A stretch of DNA of 64,000 nt, from positions 21,940-85,939 of the forward strand of contig JAGZUC010000014.1 in assembly GCA_018380195.1 (NCBI GenBank), in the 5' to 3' direction. The stretch comes from Collinsella sp. (lineage in GTDB: Bacteria; Actinomycetota; Coriobacteriia; Coriobacteriales; Coriobacteriaceae). This document shows, one piece after another, positions 8,304 to 17,512 of the stretch; position 1 is the stretch's first letter; each line of letters begins with the position of its first letter. Under the pieces are notes generated by a model that worked only from the letters and a program-made list of their open reading frames with translations, did no database searches and had not been told where the DNA came from. Both the position numbers and the translations under genes were made by a program.

Positions 8304-9329
8304 ATGGCAGTAAAGGTTGCTATTAACGGCTTCGGTCGCATCGGTCGTCTGGCTTTCCGTCAGATGTTCGGTCATGAGGGCTCCGAGATTGTCGCTATCA
8401 ACGACCTCACCTCTCCCGATATGCTCGCTTACCTGCTGAAGTACGACTCCACGCAGGGCAACTACGCTCGCGATCACGAGGTCGTTGCTGGCGAGGATTC
8501 CATCACCGTTGACGGCAAGGAGATCAAGATCTACAAGGAGGCCGACGCCAACAACCTGCCTTGGGGCGACCTCGACGTCGACGTCGTTCTCGAGTGCACC
8601 GGCTTCTACACCAGCAAGGCTAAGGCTCAGGCCCACATCAACGCTGGCGCCAAGAAGGTCGTCATCTCCGCTCCGGCTGGCAGCGATCTGCCCACCATCG
8701 TGTACAACGTCAACCACGAGACGCTGACCGCTGAGGACAACATCATCTCCGCTGCTTCCTGCACCACCAACTGCCTCGCCCCGATGGCCAAGGGTCTGAA
8801 CGACTTCGCTCCCATCGTGTCCGGCATCATGACCACCATTCACGCCTGGACTGGCGACCAGATGCCGCTCGACGGCCCGCAGCGCAAGGGCAACAAGCGT
8901 CGTAGCCGCGCCTGCGCCGTCAACATCGTCCCCAACACCACCGGTGCTGCCAAGGCTATCGGCCTGGTTCTCCCCGAGCTCAACGGTAAGCTCATCGGTG
9001 CCGCCCAGCGCGTCCCGACGCCGACCGGCTCCATCACCAACCTCTACGCTGTCGTTGACAAGAAGGTCACCGTCGACGAGGTCAACGCTGCTATGAAGGC
9101 CTACGCTGCCACCATCTCCGAGACCTTCGGTTACAACGAGGACGACATCGTCTCCACCGACATCATCGGCGAGACCCATGGCTCCATCTTCGACGCCACT
9201 CAGACCATGTGCTCTGACCTCGGCAACGGCCAGACCCTCGTTCAGGTCACCTCTTGGTACGACAACGAGAACTCCTACACCTCTCAGATGGTCCGCACCA
9301 TCAAGTACTTCGAGAAGTTCGTTGCTTAA
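8304..9329 (+). CDS. gap: Glyceraldehyde-3-phosphate dehydrogenase
   Basis: NAD-dependent GAPDH, 341 residues. Rossmann start VAINGFGRIGR, catalytic Cys in SAASCTTNCLAP, and the C-terminal NAD/phosphate segment SWYDNENSYTSQMVRT are all intact. The ATG at 8304 follows AAAGGAG; longer in-frame sequence to 8202 is leader. The 193-base leader (8111-8303) is unusually AT-rich, with a possible -10 TATATT at 8226-8231 but only a weak -35. A strong terminator directly after the gene suggests that gap mRNA is made in excess of the downstream pgk-tpiA-gpmI message. Codon use is strongly biased, as in highly expressed genes. Confidence 0.97.
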   Translation: MAVKVAINGFGRIGRLAFRQMFGHEGSEIVAINDLTSPDMLAYLLKYDSTQGNYARDHEVVAGEDSITVDGKEIKIYKEADANNLPWGDLDVDVVLECTGFYTSKAKAQAHINAGAKKVVISAPAGSDLPTIVYNVNHETLTAEDNIISAASCTTNCLAPMAKGLNDFAPIVSGIMTTIHAWTGDQMPLDGPQRKGNKRRSRACAVNIVPNTTGAAKAIGLVLPELNGKLIGAAQRVPTPTGSITNLYAVVDKKVTVDEVNAAMKAYAATISETFGYNEDDIVSTDIIGETHGSIFDATQTMCSDLGNGQTLVQVTSWYDNENSYTSQMVRTIKYFEKFVA

Positions 9330-9366
9330 TTTAGCTTTTAGCGAATAGCTCGTTGAGCGTCTAAAG

Positions 9367-9413
9367 AAGGGCGCGGCCTTATAGGGCTTACACCCTAGGG
9401 TCGCGCCCTTTTT
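9367..9413 (+). terminator. Rho-independent terminator after gap
   Basis: GC-rich stem with arms AAGGGCGCG (from about 9367) and CGCGCCCTT (9402-9410), ending in a run of five T. It separates gap from pgk, so pgk either reads through or uses its own promoter in 9414-9469. Confidence 0.88.
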
Positions 9414-9469
9414 ATAAGAAATCGTCTGCCGTAATGGGAGGCAGACACGTACGAAAGGTAGAAGCAAAC

Positions 9470-10660
9470 ATGGCCTTTACCAAGAAGACCGTCCGCGACA
9501 TCGATGTCGACGGCAAGCGCGTTCTCGTCCGCGTTGACTTTAACGTGCCTATCAAGGATGGCGTCGTTGGCGACACCACCCGTATCAAGGCTGCCCTGCC
9601 CACCATCAACTACCTCGTTGAGCACAACGCTCGCGTCATCCTCATGAGCCACCTCGGCCGCCCCGAGGGTACCGGCTTCCAGCCTGAGCTCTCCCTCGAG
9701 CCTGTCGCCAAGAAGCTCGCTGAGCTCTCTGGTCTCGACGTTGCCTTTGTCGCCGACACCTACGGCGAGAAGGCTGCCGAGGCTGTCGCCGCCGTTGAGC
9801 CGGGCAAGGTCCTCGTTCTCGAGAACGTCCGTTTCGACAAGCGTGAGAAGAAGAACGATCCCGAGATCGCCAAGAAGCTCGCTTCCTATGGTGACGTCTT
9901 CGTTCTCGATGCCTTCGGCACCGCTCACCGCGCCCAGGGTTCCGTCGTGGGCCCCGCCGCTTACCTGCCTGCCGTCGCCGGCTTCCTGCTCGAGAAGGAG
10001 GTCGACACGCTGACCGGCATCTTCGCCGAGCCCGAGCGCCCCTTCGTCGCTATCGTCGGCGGTTCCAAGGTTTCCTCCAAGATCGGCGTTCTCGATCACC
10101 TCATCGACTCTGCTGACACCCTGATCATCGGTGGCGGTATGGCCTACACCTTCTTCCTGGCTCAGGGCCTGTCCGTCGGTCAGTCCCTCAAGGAAGAGGA
10201 CTGGGTCGAGCGCGCCGGCGAGATGCTCAAGAAGGCCGAGGAGAAGGGCGTCAAGATTCTGCTCCCCATCGACAACCGCGTTGCCGATCACTTTGGCGAG
10301 GACGCTGTCCCCGAGGTTGTCGCTTCCGACGCTATCCCCGACGATCGTGAGGGTATGGACATCGGCCCCAAGACCGAGGAGCTTTACGCCGAGGCCGTCA
10401 AGGGCGCCAAGACTGTGTTCTGGAATGGTCCCATGGGCGTCTTCGAGTTCGACAACTTCGCTCACGGCACCCAGGCTATCGCCGAGGCTGTCGCCGAGGC
10501 CGACTGCACCTCGATCATCGGCGGTGGCGACTCTGTCGCAGCTGTCAACAAGTTCAACCTGGCCGACAAGATGAGCTGGATCTCCACCGGTGGCGGCGCT
10601 TCCATGGAGCTCGTCGAGGGTAAGGCCCTGCCCGGAGTGGAGGCGCTTCTCGATGCCTAA
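9470..10660 (+). CDS. pgk: Phosphoglycerate kinase
   Basis: PGK of 396 residues converting 1,3-bisphosphoglycerate and ADP to 3-phosphoglycerate and ATP. Family marks: RVDFNVP near 22-28, HLGRPEG, and the C-terminal nucleotide-binding GGGDSVAAV and STGGGASMELVEG. The ATG at 9470 follows GAAAGG about eight bases upstream; a longer GTG/ATG frame from 9434 adds residues not typical of PGK. Its last codons overlap the tpiA start by 8 bases (ATGCCTAA), giving translational coupling. Confidence 0.97.
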   Translation: MAFTKKTVRDIDVDGKRVLVRVDFNVPIKDGVVGDTTRIKAALPTINYLVEHNARVILMSHLGRPEGTGFQPELSLEPVAKKLAELSGLDVAFVADTYGEKAAEAVAAVEPGKVLVLENVRFDKREKKNDPEIAKKLASYGDVFVLDAFGTAHRAQGSVVGPAAYLPAVAGFLLEKEVDTLTGIFAEPERPFVAIVGGSKVSSKIGVLDHLIDSADTLIIGGGMAYTFFLAQGLSVGQSLKEEDWVERAGEMLKKAEEKGVKILLPIDNRVADHFGEDAVPEVVASDAIPDDREGMDIGPKTEELYAEAVKGAKTVFWNGPMGVFEFDNFAHGTQAIAEAVAEADCTSIIGGGDSVAAVNKFNLADKMSWISTGGGASMELVEGKALPGVEALLDA

Positions 10661-11420
10661 TCGCACCCTTCTTATCGCTGGTAACTGGAAGATGAACAAC
10701 GACGTCGCCGAGGCCGCCAAGCTCGCCGACGAGCTGGCTCAGGCTCTGCCCGAGGTTCCGGCCGGCGTCGAGGTGCTCGTCTGCCCTCCGACCATCGACA
10801 TCACCACGGTTCATGACCGTATTCAGGCTGCTCCCATCGCCCTCGGTGCACAGAACGTGTACTGGGAGGCCAAGGGTGCCTTTACCGGTGAGTCCTCTTG
10901 CGACATGCTCAAGTCCGCTGGCTGCACCTACTGCATCATCGGCCACTCCGAGCGTCGTGACTACTTCCACGAGACCGACGAGGACCAGAACAAGAAGGCC
11001 AAGGCTCTCGTTGCCGCCGGCCTTGTTCCCGTCTTCTGCTGCGGCGAGTCCCTCGAGGTCCGCGAGGCCGGCACCTATGTCGAGCACGTCGTGAACCAGG
11101 TCAAGGCTGGCCTTGCTGGTCTTGAGATCACCTGCCCCAAGCAGGTCGTCGTCGCCTACGAGCCCATCTGGGCCATCGGCACCGGCAAGACCGCTACCGC
11201 CGAGGATGCTCAGGAGGTCTGCGGCGCTATCCGTGAGACCCTCAAGGAGATGTTCGGCGAGGAGCTCGCCAACGGCATCCGCGTTCTCTACGGTGGTTCC
11301 GCCAAGCCCGGTAACATCGCCGAACTCGTCGCCAAGCCCGACGTTGACGGCGCCCTCGTGGGCGGCGCTTCGCTCAAGGCTGCCGACTTCGCCTCTATGG
11401 TCGTCAAGGCAGGCGAGTAG
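10653..11420 (+). CDS. tpiA: Triosephosphate isomerase
   Basis: TIM of 255 residues. GNWKMN near the N-terminus holds the substrate-binding Lys, GHSERR carries catalytic His, AYEPIWAIGTG carries catalytic Glu and the flexible loop 6, and YGGSAKPGN binds phosphate. The start ATG lies inside the last codons of pgk (8-base overlap). The gene is followed within five bases by gpmI, so pgk-tpiA-gpmI form one operon. Confidence 0.97.
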   Translation: MPNRTLLIAGNWKMNNDVAEAAKLADELAQALPEVPAGVEVLVCPPTIDITTVHDRIQAAPIALGAQNVYWEAKGAFTGESSCDMLKSAGCTYCIIGHSERRDYFHETDEDQNKKAKALVAAGLVPVFCCGESLEVREAGTYVEHVVNQVKAGLAGLEITCPKQVVVAYEPIWAIGTGKTATAEDAQEVCGAIRETLKEMFGEELANGIRVLYGGSAKPGNIAELVAKPDVDGALVGGASLKAADFASMVVKAGE

Positions 11421-11425
11421 GACAT

Positions 11426-12979
11426 ATGGCACAACGTCATCTTCCTGCACTCCTGATTATCATGGACGGCTGCGGCCTGGCTCCGGCTGATGGCGAGAAC
11501 GCCGTCGCCGCTGCCAAGACGCCCTTCCTTGATGGCCTGTACGAGAAGTATCCTCACACCACGCTCGGTGCTTCGGGCGAGGACGTGGGCCTTCCCGACG
11601 GCCAGATGGGCAACTCCGAGGTGGGTCACCTCAACATCGGTGCCGGTCGCATCGTGTTCCAGGAGCTTTCGCGCATCAACAATGCCATCAAGGACGGCTC
11701 CATCGCCAAGAACGAGGTTTTCGTCAAGGCCATGGACGATGTCAAGGCTGACGGCAAGACTCTCCACCTCATGGGCCTTATGAGCCCTGGCGGCGTTCAC
11801 TCCCACATGAACCACGTCGAGGCTCTGGTCAAGATGGCTGCCGAGCATGGTGTCAAGACCGTTCGCGTCCACGCCTTCATGGATGGTCGCGACGTTGACC
11901 CGCAGTCCGGTGCCGGTTACATGAGTGAGTTCTGCGCCTTCCTGGCCAAGATTTCCGAGGAGACCGGTTGCGACGCTCGCGTTGCCACCGTCTCGGGTCG
12001 TTATTGGGCGATGGACCGCGACAACCGTTGGGAGCGCATCCAGCGCGCCTACGACGTCATGGTCAACGCGTCCGATGCTGATACCGACCCCGTTGCCGGT
12101 ATCAAGGCCTACTACGAGAAGGACCCGCGCGGCGACGAGTTCGTCGAGCCCTTCGCTGCCCACAACGAGGGCATTCACGAGGGCGACGCGGCCATCTTCT
12201 TCAACTTCCGTCCCGACCGCGCTCGTCAGATGACCCGCGTGTTCACGGACAAGGAGTTCGACGGCTTTGAGCGCGAGCAGATCAAGCTTTCGCACTTTGT
12301 GACGATGACCGAGTATGATCCGACGTTTGACGTCGAGGTCGCCTTCCCCAAGACGTTCCCCGAGAACGTCCTGGCCGACGTTATCGCCGCCAATGGCCTG
12401 AAGCAGCTGCACACTGCCGAGACCGAGAAGTACGCCCACGTGACGTTCTTCCTCAACGGTGGCATCGAGGAGCCCAAGGAGGGCGAGGAGCGCGTGCTCG
12501 TCGCTTCCCCCAAGGTTGCTACCTACGATCTGCAGCCCGAGATGAGCGCTCCCGAGGTTACCGAGAAGCTCGTCGCCGCCATCAACGAGGATTGCGCTGA
12601 TTTCTACATCGTGAACTTCGCGAACTGCGACATGGTTGGTCACACCGGTGTCTTTGACGCCGCCGTTGAGGCTGTCGAGGCTGTTGACGATGCCCTGTCC
12701 AAGGTTGTCCCGGCGATTCTCGCCAAGGGCGGCTTTGCACTGATTACCGCCGACCACGGCAACGCCGATCACATGTTTGACGTTGCTTCCGACGGTTCCA
12801 AGCATCCGTTTACGGCTCACACCACCAACCGCGTGCCGTTCATCATCGTTGATGAGAAGGCACAGCTCACCGGTATCGAGGACGGCCGTCTTTCCGATAT
12901 CGCTCCGACCATGCTCACCATGGCTGGTATTGAGCCTTCCGCCGAGATGACGGGCCGCGTGCTCGCCACCGAGGCCTAA
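11426..12979 (+). CDS. gpmI: 2,3-bisphosphoglycerate-independent phosphoglycerate mutase
   Basis: Cofactor-independent mutase of 517 residues, alkaline-phosphatase superfamily with two Mn ions. Metal-site segments are IIMDGCGLAP at the start, the phosphoserine region DGQMGNSEVGHLNIGAGR (Ser is the phosphorylated residue), FFNFRPDRARQ, NFANCDMVGHTG, and ITADHGNADHM plus HTTNRVPF for the metal His/Asp ligands. It is the last gene of the pgk-tpiA-gpmI unit and is followed by a terminator. In many actinobacteria secG follows tpiA directly; here gpmI lies in between. Confidence 0.97.
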   Translation: MAQRHLPALLIIMDGCGLAPADGENAVAAAKTPFLDGLYEKYPHTTLGASGEDVGLPDGQMGNSEVGHLNIGAGRIVFQELSRINNAIKDGSIAKNEVFVKAMDDVKADGKTLHLMGLMSPGGVHSHMNHVEALVKMAAEHGVKTVRVHAFMDGRDVDPQSGAGYMSEFCAFLAKISEETGCDARVATVSGRYWAMDRDNRWERIQRAYDVMVNASDADTDPVAGIKAYYEKDPRGDEFVEPFAAHNEGIHEGDAAIFFNFRPDRARQMTRVFTDKEFDGFEREQIKLSHFVTMTEYDPTFDVEVAFPKTFPENVLADVIAANGLKQLHTAETEKYAHVTFFLNGGIEEPKEGEERVLVASPKVATYDLQPEMSAPEVTEKLVAAINEDCADFYIVNFANCDMVGHTGVFDAAVEAVEAVDDALSKVVPAILAKGGFALITADHGNADHMFDVASDGSKHPFTAHTTNRVPFIIVDEKAQLTGIEDGRLSDIAPTMLTMAGIEPSAEMTGRVLATEA

Positions 12980-13006
12980 GAGAAAACAAATACCGTTTTC
13001 TAGTAA

Positions 13007-13039
13007 GGGGGTTGTCCACAACCGGACAACCCCCTTTTT
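13007..13039 (+). terminator. Rho-independent terminator after gpmI
   Basis: Near-perfect stem GGGGGTTGTCC / GGACAACCCCC with a short loop, followed by TTTTT. It closes the glycolytic operon before secG. Confidence 0.92.
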
Positions 13040-13143
13040 GGTATTTCTGCCATTTCCACCCCGTCCTTGAGTGGCAGGTAGGGGAGAGCGGGGGATTGTG
13101 GTACAGTACTGGAGTATGAATTGTTCTATTAAGGAGCTTATCT

Positions 13144-13398
13144 ATGGGTCCGTTCCAGATTCTTCTGTTTGTCGTTTGGGCTGTTTCTGCCGTGGCGCTG
13201 ACGATTCTCGTCCTGATGCATTCCGGTAAGGGTACCGGCGTTTCGGATATGATTGCCAGCTCGCTGTATAACTCCAGCTCTGCTACGGGCGTTATGGAGC
13301 AGAACCTTGACCGCCTGACCGTCATCATGGCTGTCGTGTTTGCCGTGTGCGTCGTGCTGTGCATGTTCTTCTTCCCGCAGGGCATCGTGGGCTACTAA
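13144..13398 (+). CDS. secG: Preprotein translocase subunit SecG
   Basis: Small membrane protein of 84 residues with two hydrophobic segments (about 5-23 and 58-77) joined by a Gly/Ser-rich cytosolic loop (HSGKGTGVSDMIASSLYNSS), the SecG arrangement. It assists SecYEG in protein export. AAGGAG precedes the ATG. Its position downstream of the gap-pgk-tpiA genes matches the conserved actinobacterial order. It has its own terminator on the 3' side. Confidence 0.93.
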   Translation: MGPFQILLFVVWAVSAVALTILVLMHSGKGTGVSDMIASSLYNSSSATGVMEQNLDRLTVIMAVVFAVCVVLCMFFFPQGIVGY

Positions 13399-13423
13399 TC
13401 ACGAGCCGTATAAATACTTGAAA

Positions 13424-13451
13424 AGGGTCCCGCAAGTGCGGGACCCTTTTT
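13424..13451 (+). terminator. Rho-independent terminator after secG
   Basis: Stem AGGGTCCCGC / GCGGGACCCT with loop AAGT followed by TTTTTG. Confidence 0.92.
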
Positions 13452-13561
13452 GTTTACATATTTGTAACAGAGTCAAAATATCCTCATATACTTCGCCCAA
13501 CTAAAGAAAATCTCGACCGTTAACCGGAATTAGCCCCAAATCGTGCATAAAATGCGCTACT

Positions 13562-13593
13562 GTATTGCAATACGTTGGTCTGCTTTGTATAAC
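13562..13593 (+). promoter_or_regulatory. Promoter with a palindromic operator-like site upstream of the opp operon
   Basis: -35 TTGCAA (13565-13570), 17-base spacer, -10 TATAAC (13588-13593). The -35 box lies inside a perfect 12-base palindrome GTATTGCAATAC (13562-13573), a plausible binding site for a dimeric regulator. About 97 bases of leader precede the oppA-like start codon. Confidence 0.65.
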
Positions 13594-13689
13594 CAGCCAA
13601 AACGGCGGACCGCGTTTGAATGGTTCGATTGGGCTGTCTTGACGTTGCCCGACCGAACTTACTTTGTCCTATCTCATAAGGAGGATGGC

Positions 13690-15366
13690 ATGGCTGATTC
13701 TATGTTCCAACAGCCCGTTATGGGTCGTCGCGCCTTTGTCGGCGGTACCCTTGCTGCGAGCTCCATGGCTTTTCTTGCCGCATGCGGCAAGAAGGGCGGC
13801 GACGCTTCCGGTTCTGAGTCCGGTTCGACGCTGAACTTCTACATCAACAACCCGGTCTGCATCGACCCCTACAATGTCCAGGAGGACCAGGGCACTCAGG
13901 TCGAGTACCAGCTCTTTGACGCTCTGACCTCTTATGACGCCGAGAAGGGCGAGATCGTTCCGCTGGCTTGCGAGTCCTTTGAGGCCAACGACGACGCCAC
14001 CGAGTTTACCTTCAAGATCAAGAAGGCCAAGTTCCACAACGGTGACGACGTTACCTCCAAGTCCTTCAAGCTCGGTTGGGAGCGTCTGGTCAACACCAAG
14101 TCGGCCATCGCTACCGAGTACGGCCCTTCCGAGGTCTCCTATCACCTTTCTATGGTCGAGGGCTATGACGACCTGCTTGCCGGTAACGCTACCGAGCTCA
14201 GCGGTGTTACTTGCCCCGACGATGAGACCCTCGTCGTCAAGCTGTCTTCCGCTTACGCCGACTTCCCCTTCGTCGCCTCTCACCCGGCTCTGGCCCCGGT
14301 TCCCGAGTGCGCCGAGTCCGATGTCAAGAGCTTCTATCTTGCACCGGTCGGTAACGGCCCGTTCATGATGGACGGCAAGTGGGAGGATGGTCAGGAGATC
14401 AACCTCAAGAAGTTCGACGATTACTATGGCGACAAGGCCAAGATCGATGGCATCCACTTCCAGGTCATCAAGGACATGGAGACTGCTTACAAGGAGTTCC
14501 AGGCCGGTAACCTCGATGTCTGCGACGTTCCCGTTGCTCAGATCGATGCCGCCAAGAAGGATCGCGGCGTGTCCAAGGACGGCTACACCATGGGTGACGG
14601 CGAGCGCATGCTGCTCGGCGCCGAGCCTTCCACGTACTATCTGACCTGCAACACCACGGCCGAGCCGTTCAACAACGCCGACCTGCGTAGGGGCATCTCC
14701 CTGGCCATCAACCGTGAGGCCATCTGCAAGACCATCTTCAAGGGTACCCGTACCCCTGCCGACGGCATTGTTCCTCCGGGCATCGATGGCTACAAGGAGG
14801 GCGCATGGGAGTTCTGCGCCTACGATGTCGACAAGGCTAACGAGTACCTCGACAAGGTTGCTCCCGCTGGCGCTAACGGGGATCGTGGCATTAGCGTGAC
14901 CCTTTCCTACAACCAGGACGGCGGTCACAAGGAGATCATGGAGTCCATCATCGGTGACCTCGCCAAGGTTGGCGTTACCGCTGTCTCCGATACCCCTGAG
15001 TGGTCTGCCTTGCTCGAGCAGTACCAGAACTTTAACTATCAGTTCGGTCGTCTGGGTTGGATTGCCGACTACCCGATTATGGACAACTTCCTGTATCCGC
15101 TGTTCCACTCTGATTCCCTCGGTGGCGACAACCGCTCCGGTTACAACAACCCCGAGTTCGACGCCAAGGTCGACGAGGCTCGTACTATTGTTGACGACGA
15201 GGAGCGCGTCGCTAAGATGCAGGAGGCCGATGCAATGGTCGCTGCCGACTGCCCGGTCATCCCGGTGATGTTCTACACGCACACCATCGTCGGCTCCGAT
15301 CGCATCAAGCACCTCTATGTCGATCCGCAGAAGCACGCCGAGCTGGGTACCGCTGAGCTCGCCTAA
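13690..15366 (+). CDS. Peptide ABC transporter substrate-binding lipoprotein (OppA/DppA family)
   Basis: Solute-binding protein of family 5 (SBP_bac_5), 558 residues. The N-terminus has a twin-arginine-like GRRAFV, a hydrophobic stretch and a lipobox LAAC with lipidated Cys32, so it is exported and anchored to the outer face of the membrane. The mature protein follows the OppA pattern (STLNFYINNPVCIDPYN, then NGPFMMDGKWEDGQEINLKKF). It captures oligopeptides and passes them to the permeases encoded next. AAGGAGGA lies five bases before this ATG; the longer frame from 13543 contains the promoter region. The operon order is SBP, two permeases, two ATPases. Confidence 0.92.
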   Translation: MADSMFQQPVMGRRAFVGGTLAASSMAFLAACGKKGGDASGSESGSTLNFYINNPVCIDPYNVQEDQGTQVEYQLFDALTSYDAEKGEIVPLACESFEANDDATEFTFKIKKAKFHNGDDVTSKSFKLGWERLVNTKSAIATEYGPSEVSYHLSMVEGYDDLLAGNATELSGVTCPDDETLVVKLSSAYADFPFVASHPALAPVPECAESDVKSFYLAPVGNGPFMMDGKWEDGQEINLKKFDDYYGDKAKIDGIHFQVIKDMETAYKEFQAGNLDVCDVPVAQIDAAKKDRGVSKDGYTMGDGERMLLGAEPSTYYLTCNTTAEPFNNADLRRGISLAINREAICKTIFKGTRTPADGIVPPGIDGYKEGAWEFCAYDVDKANEYLDKVAPAGANGDRGISVTLSYNQDGGHKEIMESIIGDLAKVGVTAVSDTPEWSALLEQYQNFNYQFGRLGWIADYPIMDNFLYPLFHSDSLGGDNRSGYNNPEFDAKVDEARTIVDDEERVAKMQEADAMVAADCPVIPVMFYTHTIVGSDRIKHLYVDPQKHAELGTAELA

Positions 15367-15463
15367 GAGTTTGCAGCTTCCGTGAGGGTCAAGTATTTAC
15401 GTAGACCTCATGGGAAACATACAGTTCTCCCTAACCTGGGGTAAACTGGCTGATGGTAATTTT

Positions 15464-15495
15464 GGGATGCCGGTCTGGCGATCGGCATCCCATTT
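15464..15495 (+). terminator. Intercistronic stem-loop between SBP and permease genes
   Basis: Stem GGGATGCCG / CGGCATCCC (15464-15472 and 15483-15491) followed by ATTTA, not a clean U-tract. Such hairpins after a binding-protein gene usually cause partial termination or protect the upstream mRNA, keeping the SBP in excess over the membrane components. Confidence 0.6.
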
Positions 15496-15522
15496 AGGTT
15501 AATCCCTAGATAGGGGAGTGGT

Positions 15523-16560
15523 ATGGGTAAGTACATCGTTAAACGTGTGCTTCAGTTCATCCCGGTATTTTTGGGCGTTACGCTGATTCTGTTCGCCCTC
15601 CAGAATATCGTGCCGGGAGATCCGATCAAGCTGATCGGTGGAGACAAGGCTCTGTCCCCCGAGGTGGAGCTTCAGCTTCGCGTCCGCTATCACCTGGTCC
15701 AGTCGGACGAGGACGGCAACGCGATCCTTGACGAGAACGGCGACCCCGTTCAAACGTCGCTCGTGGACCGTTACTTGTATTACATGAACGGCCTGCTTCA
15801 TGGCGATCTGGGCAATTCGTATCAGCGCAAGCTGCCGGTTACGGAAATCTTTGCCCAGAAGTATCCGTATACGGTCAAACTTGCCGCGTGCGCCATCGTG
15901 CTCGAGGCAATTATGGGTATCGGTGCGGGTATCATTTCGGCGGTAAAGCGTTATTCCTTCTGGGATATTTTGGTAACGCTCACCACGTCGATCCTCGTTG
16001 CGGTCCCGGCCTTCTGGCTCGGTATGTTGCTGCAGCTGTTCTTTGGCGTCATCCTCAAGGACGCTACGGGCGGTGCAATCTCCATGCCGATCTCGGGTGC
16101 CGGCGGTTCCAGCTCTCAGTATCAGGATTGGATGCACTATGTGCTTCCGACCATTACGCTGGCTTCGGTTTCGACCGCTTATGCCGCCCGCATTATGCGC
16201 TCGCAGCTGCTTGACGTCATGAACCAGGATTACATCCGTACGGCAAAGGCCAAGGGTCTCTCCAATCGCGCGATCATCGTCAAGCATGCGCTTAAGAATG
16301 CACTCATCCCCGTCGTTACCTATATTGGTGTCGACTTTGGTGGCATGCTTTCGGGCGCCATCCTGACCGAGACGGTCTTTAACTGGCCCGGTATCGGCTA
16401 TGAGGTCTATCGCGCCATTAGCATGCGTGACTGGCCCATCGTTATGGGCGGCGTTACGCTCATCGTTGTCGTCGTCATGGTGATCAACCTGCTCGTCGAC
16501 ATTAGCTATGCATTCCTCGACCCGCGCATCCGCCTTGGCGGTCCGTCGGATAAGGCCTAA
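15523..16560 (+). CDS. Peptide ABC transporter permease (OppB/DppB family)
   Basis: Integral membrane permease of 345 residues. It opens with the family N-terminus MGKYIVKRVLQFIPVFLGVT (first membrane helix) and GDP motif (NIVPGDPIKLIGG), has a long external loop at about 50-110, then five further helices. The EAA loop that docks the ATPase is at DYIRTAKAKGLSNRAIIVKHALKNALIPV. The ATG follows GGGGAG. It is followed closely by the second permease. Confidence 0.92.
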   Translation: MGKYIVKRVLQFIPVFLGVTLILFALQNIVPGDPIKLIGGDKALSPEVELQLRVRYHLVQSDEDGNAILDENGDPVQTSLVDRYLYYMNGLLHGDLGNSYQRKLPVTEIFAQKYPYTVKLAACAIVLEAIMGIGAGIISAVKRYSFWDILVTLTTSILVAVPAFWLGMLLQLFFGVILKDATGGAISMPISGAGGSSSQYQDWMHYVLPTITLASVSTAYAARIMRSQLLDVMNQDYIRTAKAKGLSNRAIIVKHALKNALIPVVTYIGVDFGGMLSGAILTETVFNWPGIGYEVYRAISMRDWPIVMGGVTLIVVVVMVINLLVDISYAFLDPRIRLGGPSDKA

Positions 16561-16574
16561 GGGAGGTACGTCTC

Positions 16575-17510
16575 ATGCAGGAAACTGATTCTCAGTCTCA
16601 GGAGCAGGCTACCGCCACCAAGGCCGCATCTGCTCCCGCCAAGTCCCGCACGCTGTGGGGCGACGCTTTTAATCGTCTTCGCAAGAACAAGCTCGCCGTT
16701 ATCGGTGTCTGCTGGATCATCATCGTCGTTTTGGTTGCCCTGACCGCAGATCTGTGGGCTAAGCCCTGGCTCGGTTCGCCGACGGCTTCCGACTCGACCA
16801 CCATGGCCGAGACGTCGCTGTTGGCTCCGTGTGCAGAGCACCCGTTTGGCACCGACGCCCTTGGTCGCGACATTCTCGTCCGCGTTATCTACGGTGCGCG
16901 CGTTTCGCTGTCTGTCGGAATTATGGCCACCGCGATTTCCACGCTGATCGGTCTGGTCATGGGTGCTCTGGCCGGTTTCTACGGCGGCATCTGGGATACG
17001 ATCATCATGCGCTGTGCGGACATCTTCCTGGCGTTCCCGTACGTGCTGTTCGTTGTCGCCATGATCGCCGTTATCGGCCGCGGCCTTCAGAACGTCTTTA
17101 TCGCCATCGGTATTCTCGGCTGGCCTTCGATTGCGCGCGTCTTCCGCTCTGCGATCTTGACCGTCAAGGAAAACGACTATGTTGATGCTGCGCGCGCGAT
17201 GGGTGCATCTGATGCTCGTATCGTCGTGCGTCACATCTTCCCGAACTCCGTCGCCTCCATCGTGGTCTACGCGACCATGAACATTGGTGGCGCCATCCTG
17301 ACCGAGTCTGCTCTGTCCTTCCTCGGCATGGGCGTTATTCCGCCTACGCCTTCGTGGGGCTCCATGATTCAGGACGGTCAGCAGTATCTGCTGACTGCTC
17401 CCTGGATGATGATCATGCCCGGTCTGGCAATTCTCTCGACGGTGCTCGCCTTCACCCTGCTGGGTGACGGTTTGCGCGACGCCCTCGACGTCAAGATGAA
17501 GGACGCATAA
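16575..17510 (+). CDS. Peptide ABC transporter permease (OppC/DppC family)
   Basis: Permease of 311 residues with the OppC pattern: a charged cytoplasmic N-terminus, one helix near 40-60, the external segment HPFGTDALGRDILVRVIYGARVSL, then the core helices. The EAA loop is DYVDAARAMGASDARIVVRHIFPNSVASIV. GGGAGG lies upstream of the ATG. The oppD-like gene starts two bases after the stop, so translation is coupled. Confidence 0.93.
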   Translation: MQETDSQSQEQATATKAASAPAKSRTLWGDAFNRLRKNKLAVIGVCWIIIVVLVALTADLWAKPWLGSPTASDSTTMAETSLLAPCAEHPFGTDALGRDILVRVIYGARVSLSVGIMATAISTLIGLVMGALAGFYGGIWDTIIMRCADIFLAFPYVLFVVAMIAVIGRGLQNVFIAIGILGWPSIARVFRSAILTVKENDYVDAARAMGASDARIVVRHIFPNSVASIVVYATMNIGGAILTESALSFLGMGVIPPTPSWGSMIQDGQQYLLTAPWMMIMPGLAILSTVLAFTLLGDGLRDALDVKMKDA

Positions 17511-17512
17511 GG

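Noticed and set aside
8256..9467. Long minus-strand frame of 403 codons opposite gap
   Set aside because: Shadow of a highly biased coding gene; no ribosome-binding site, low-complexity Val/Gly/Asp-rich product. The same applies to long antisense frames over pgk-tpiA, gpmI, nrdD, metY and pgi.
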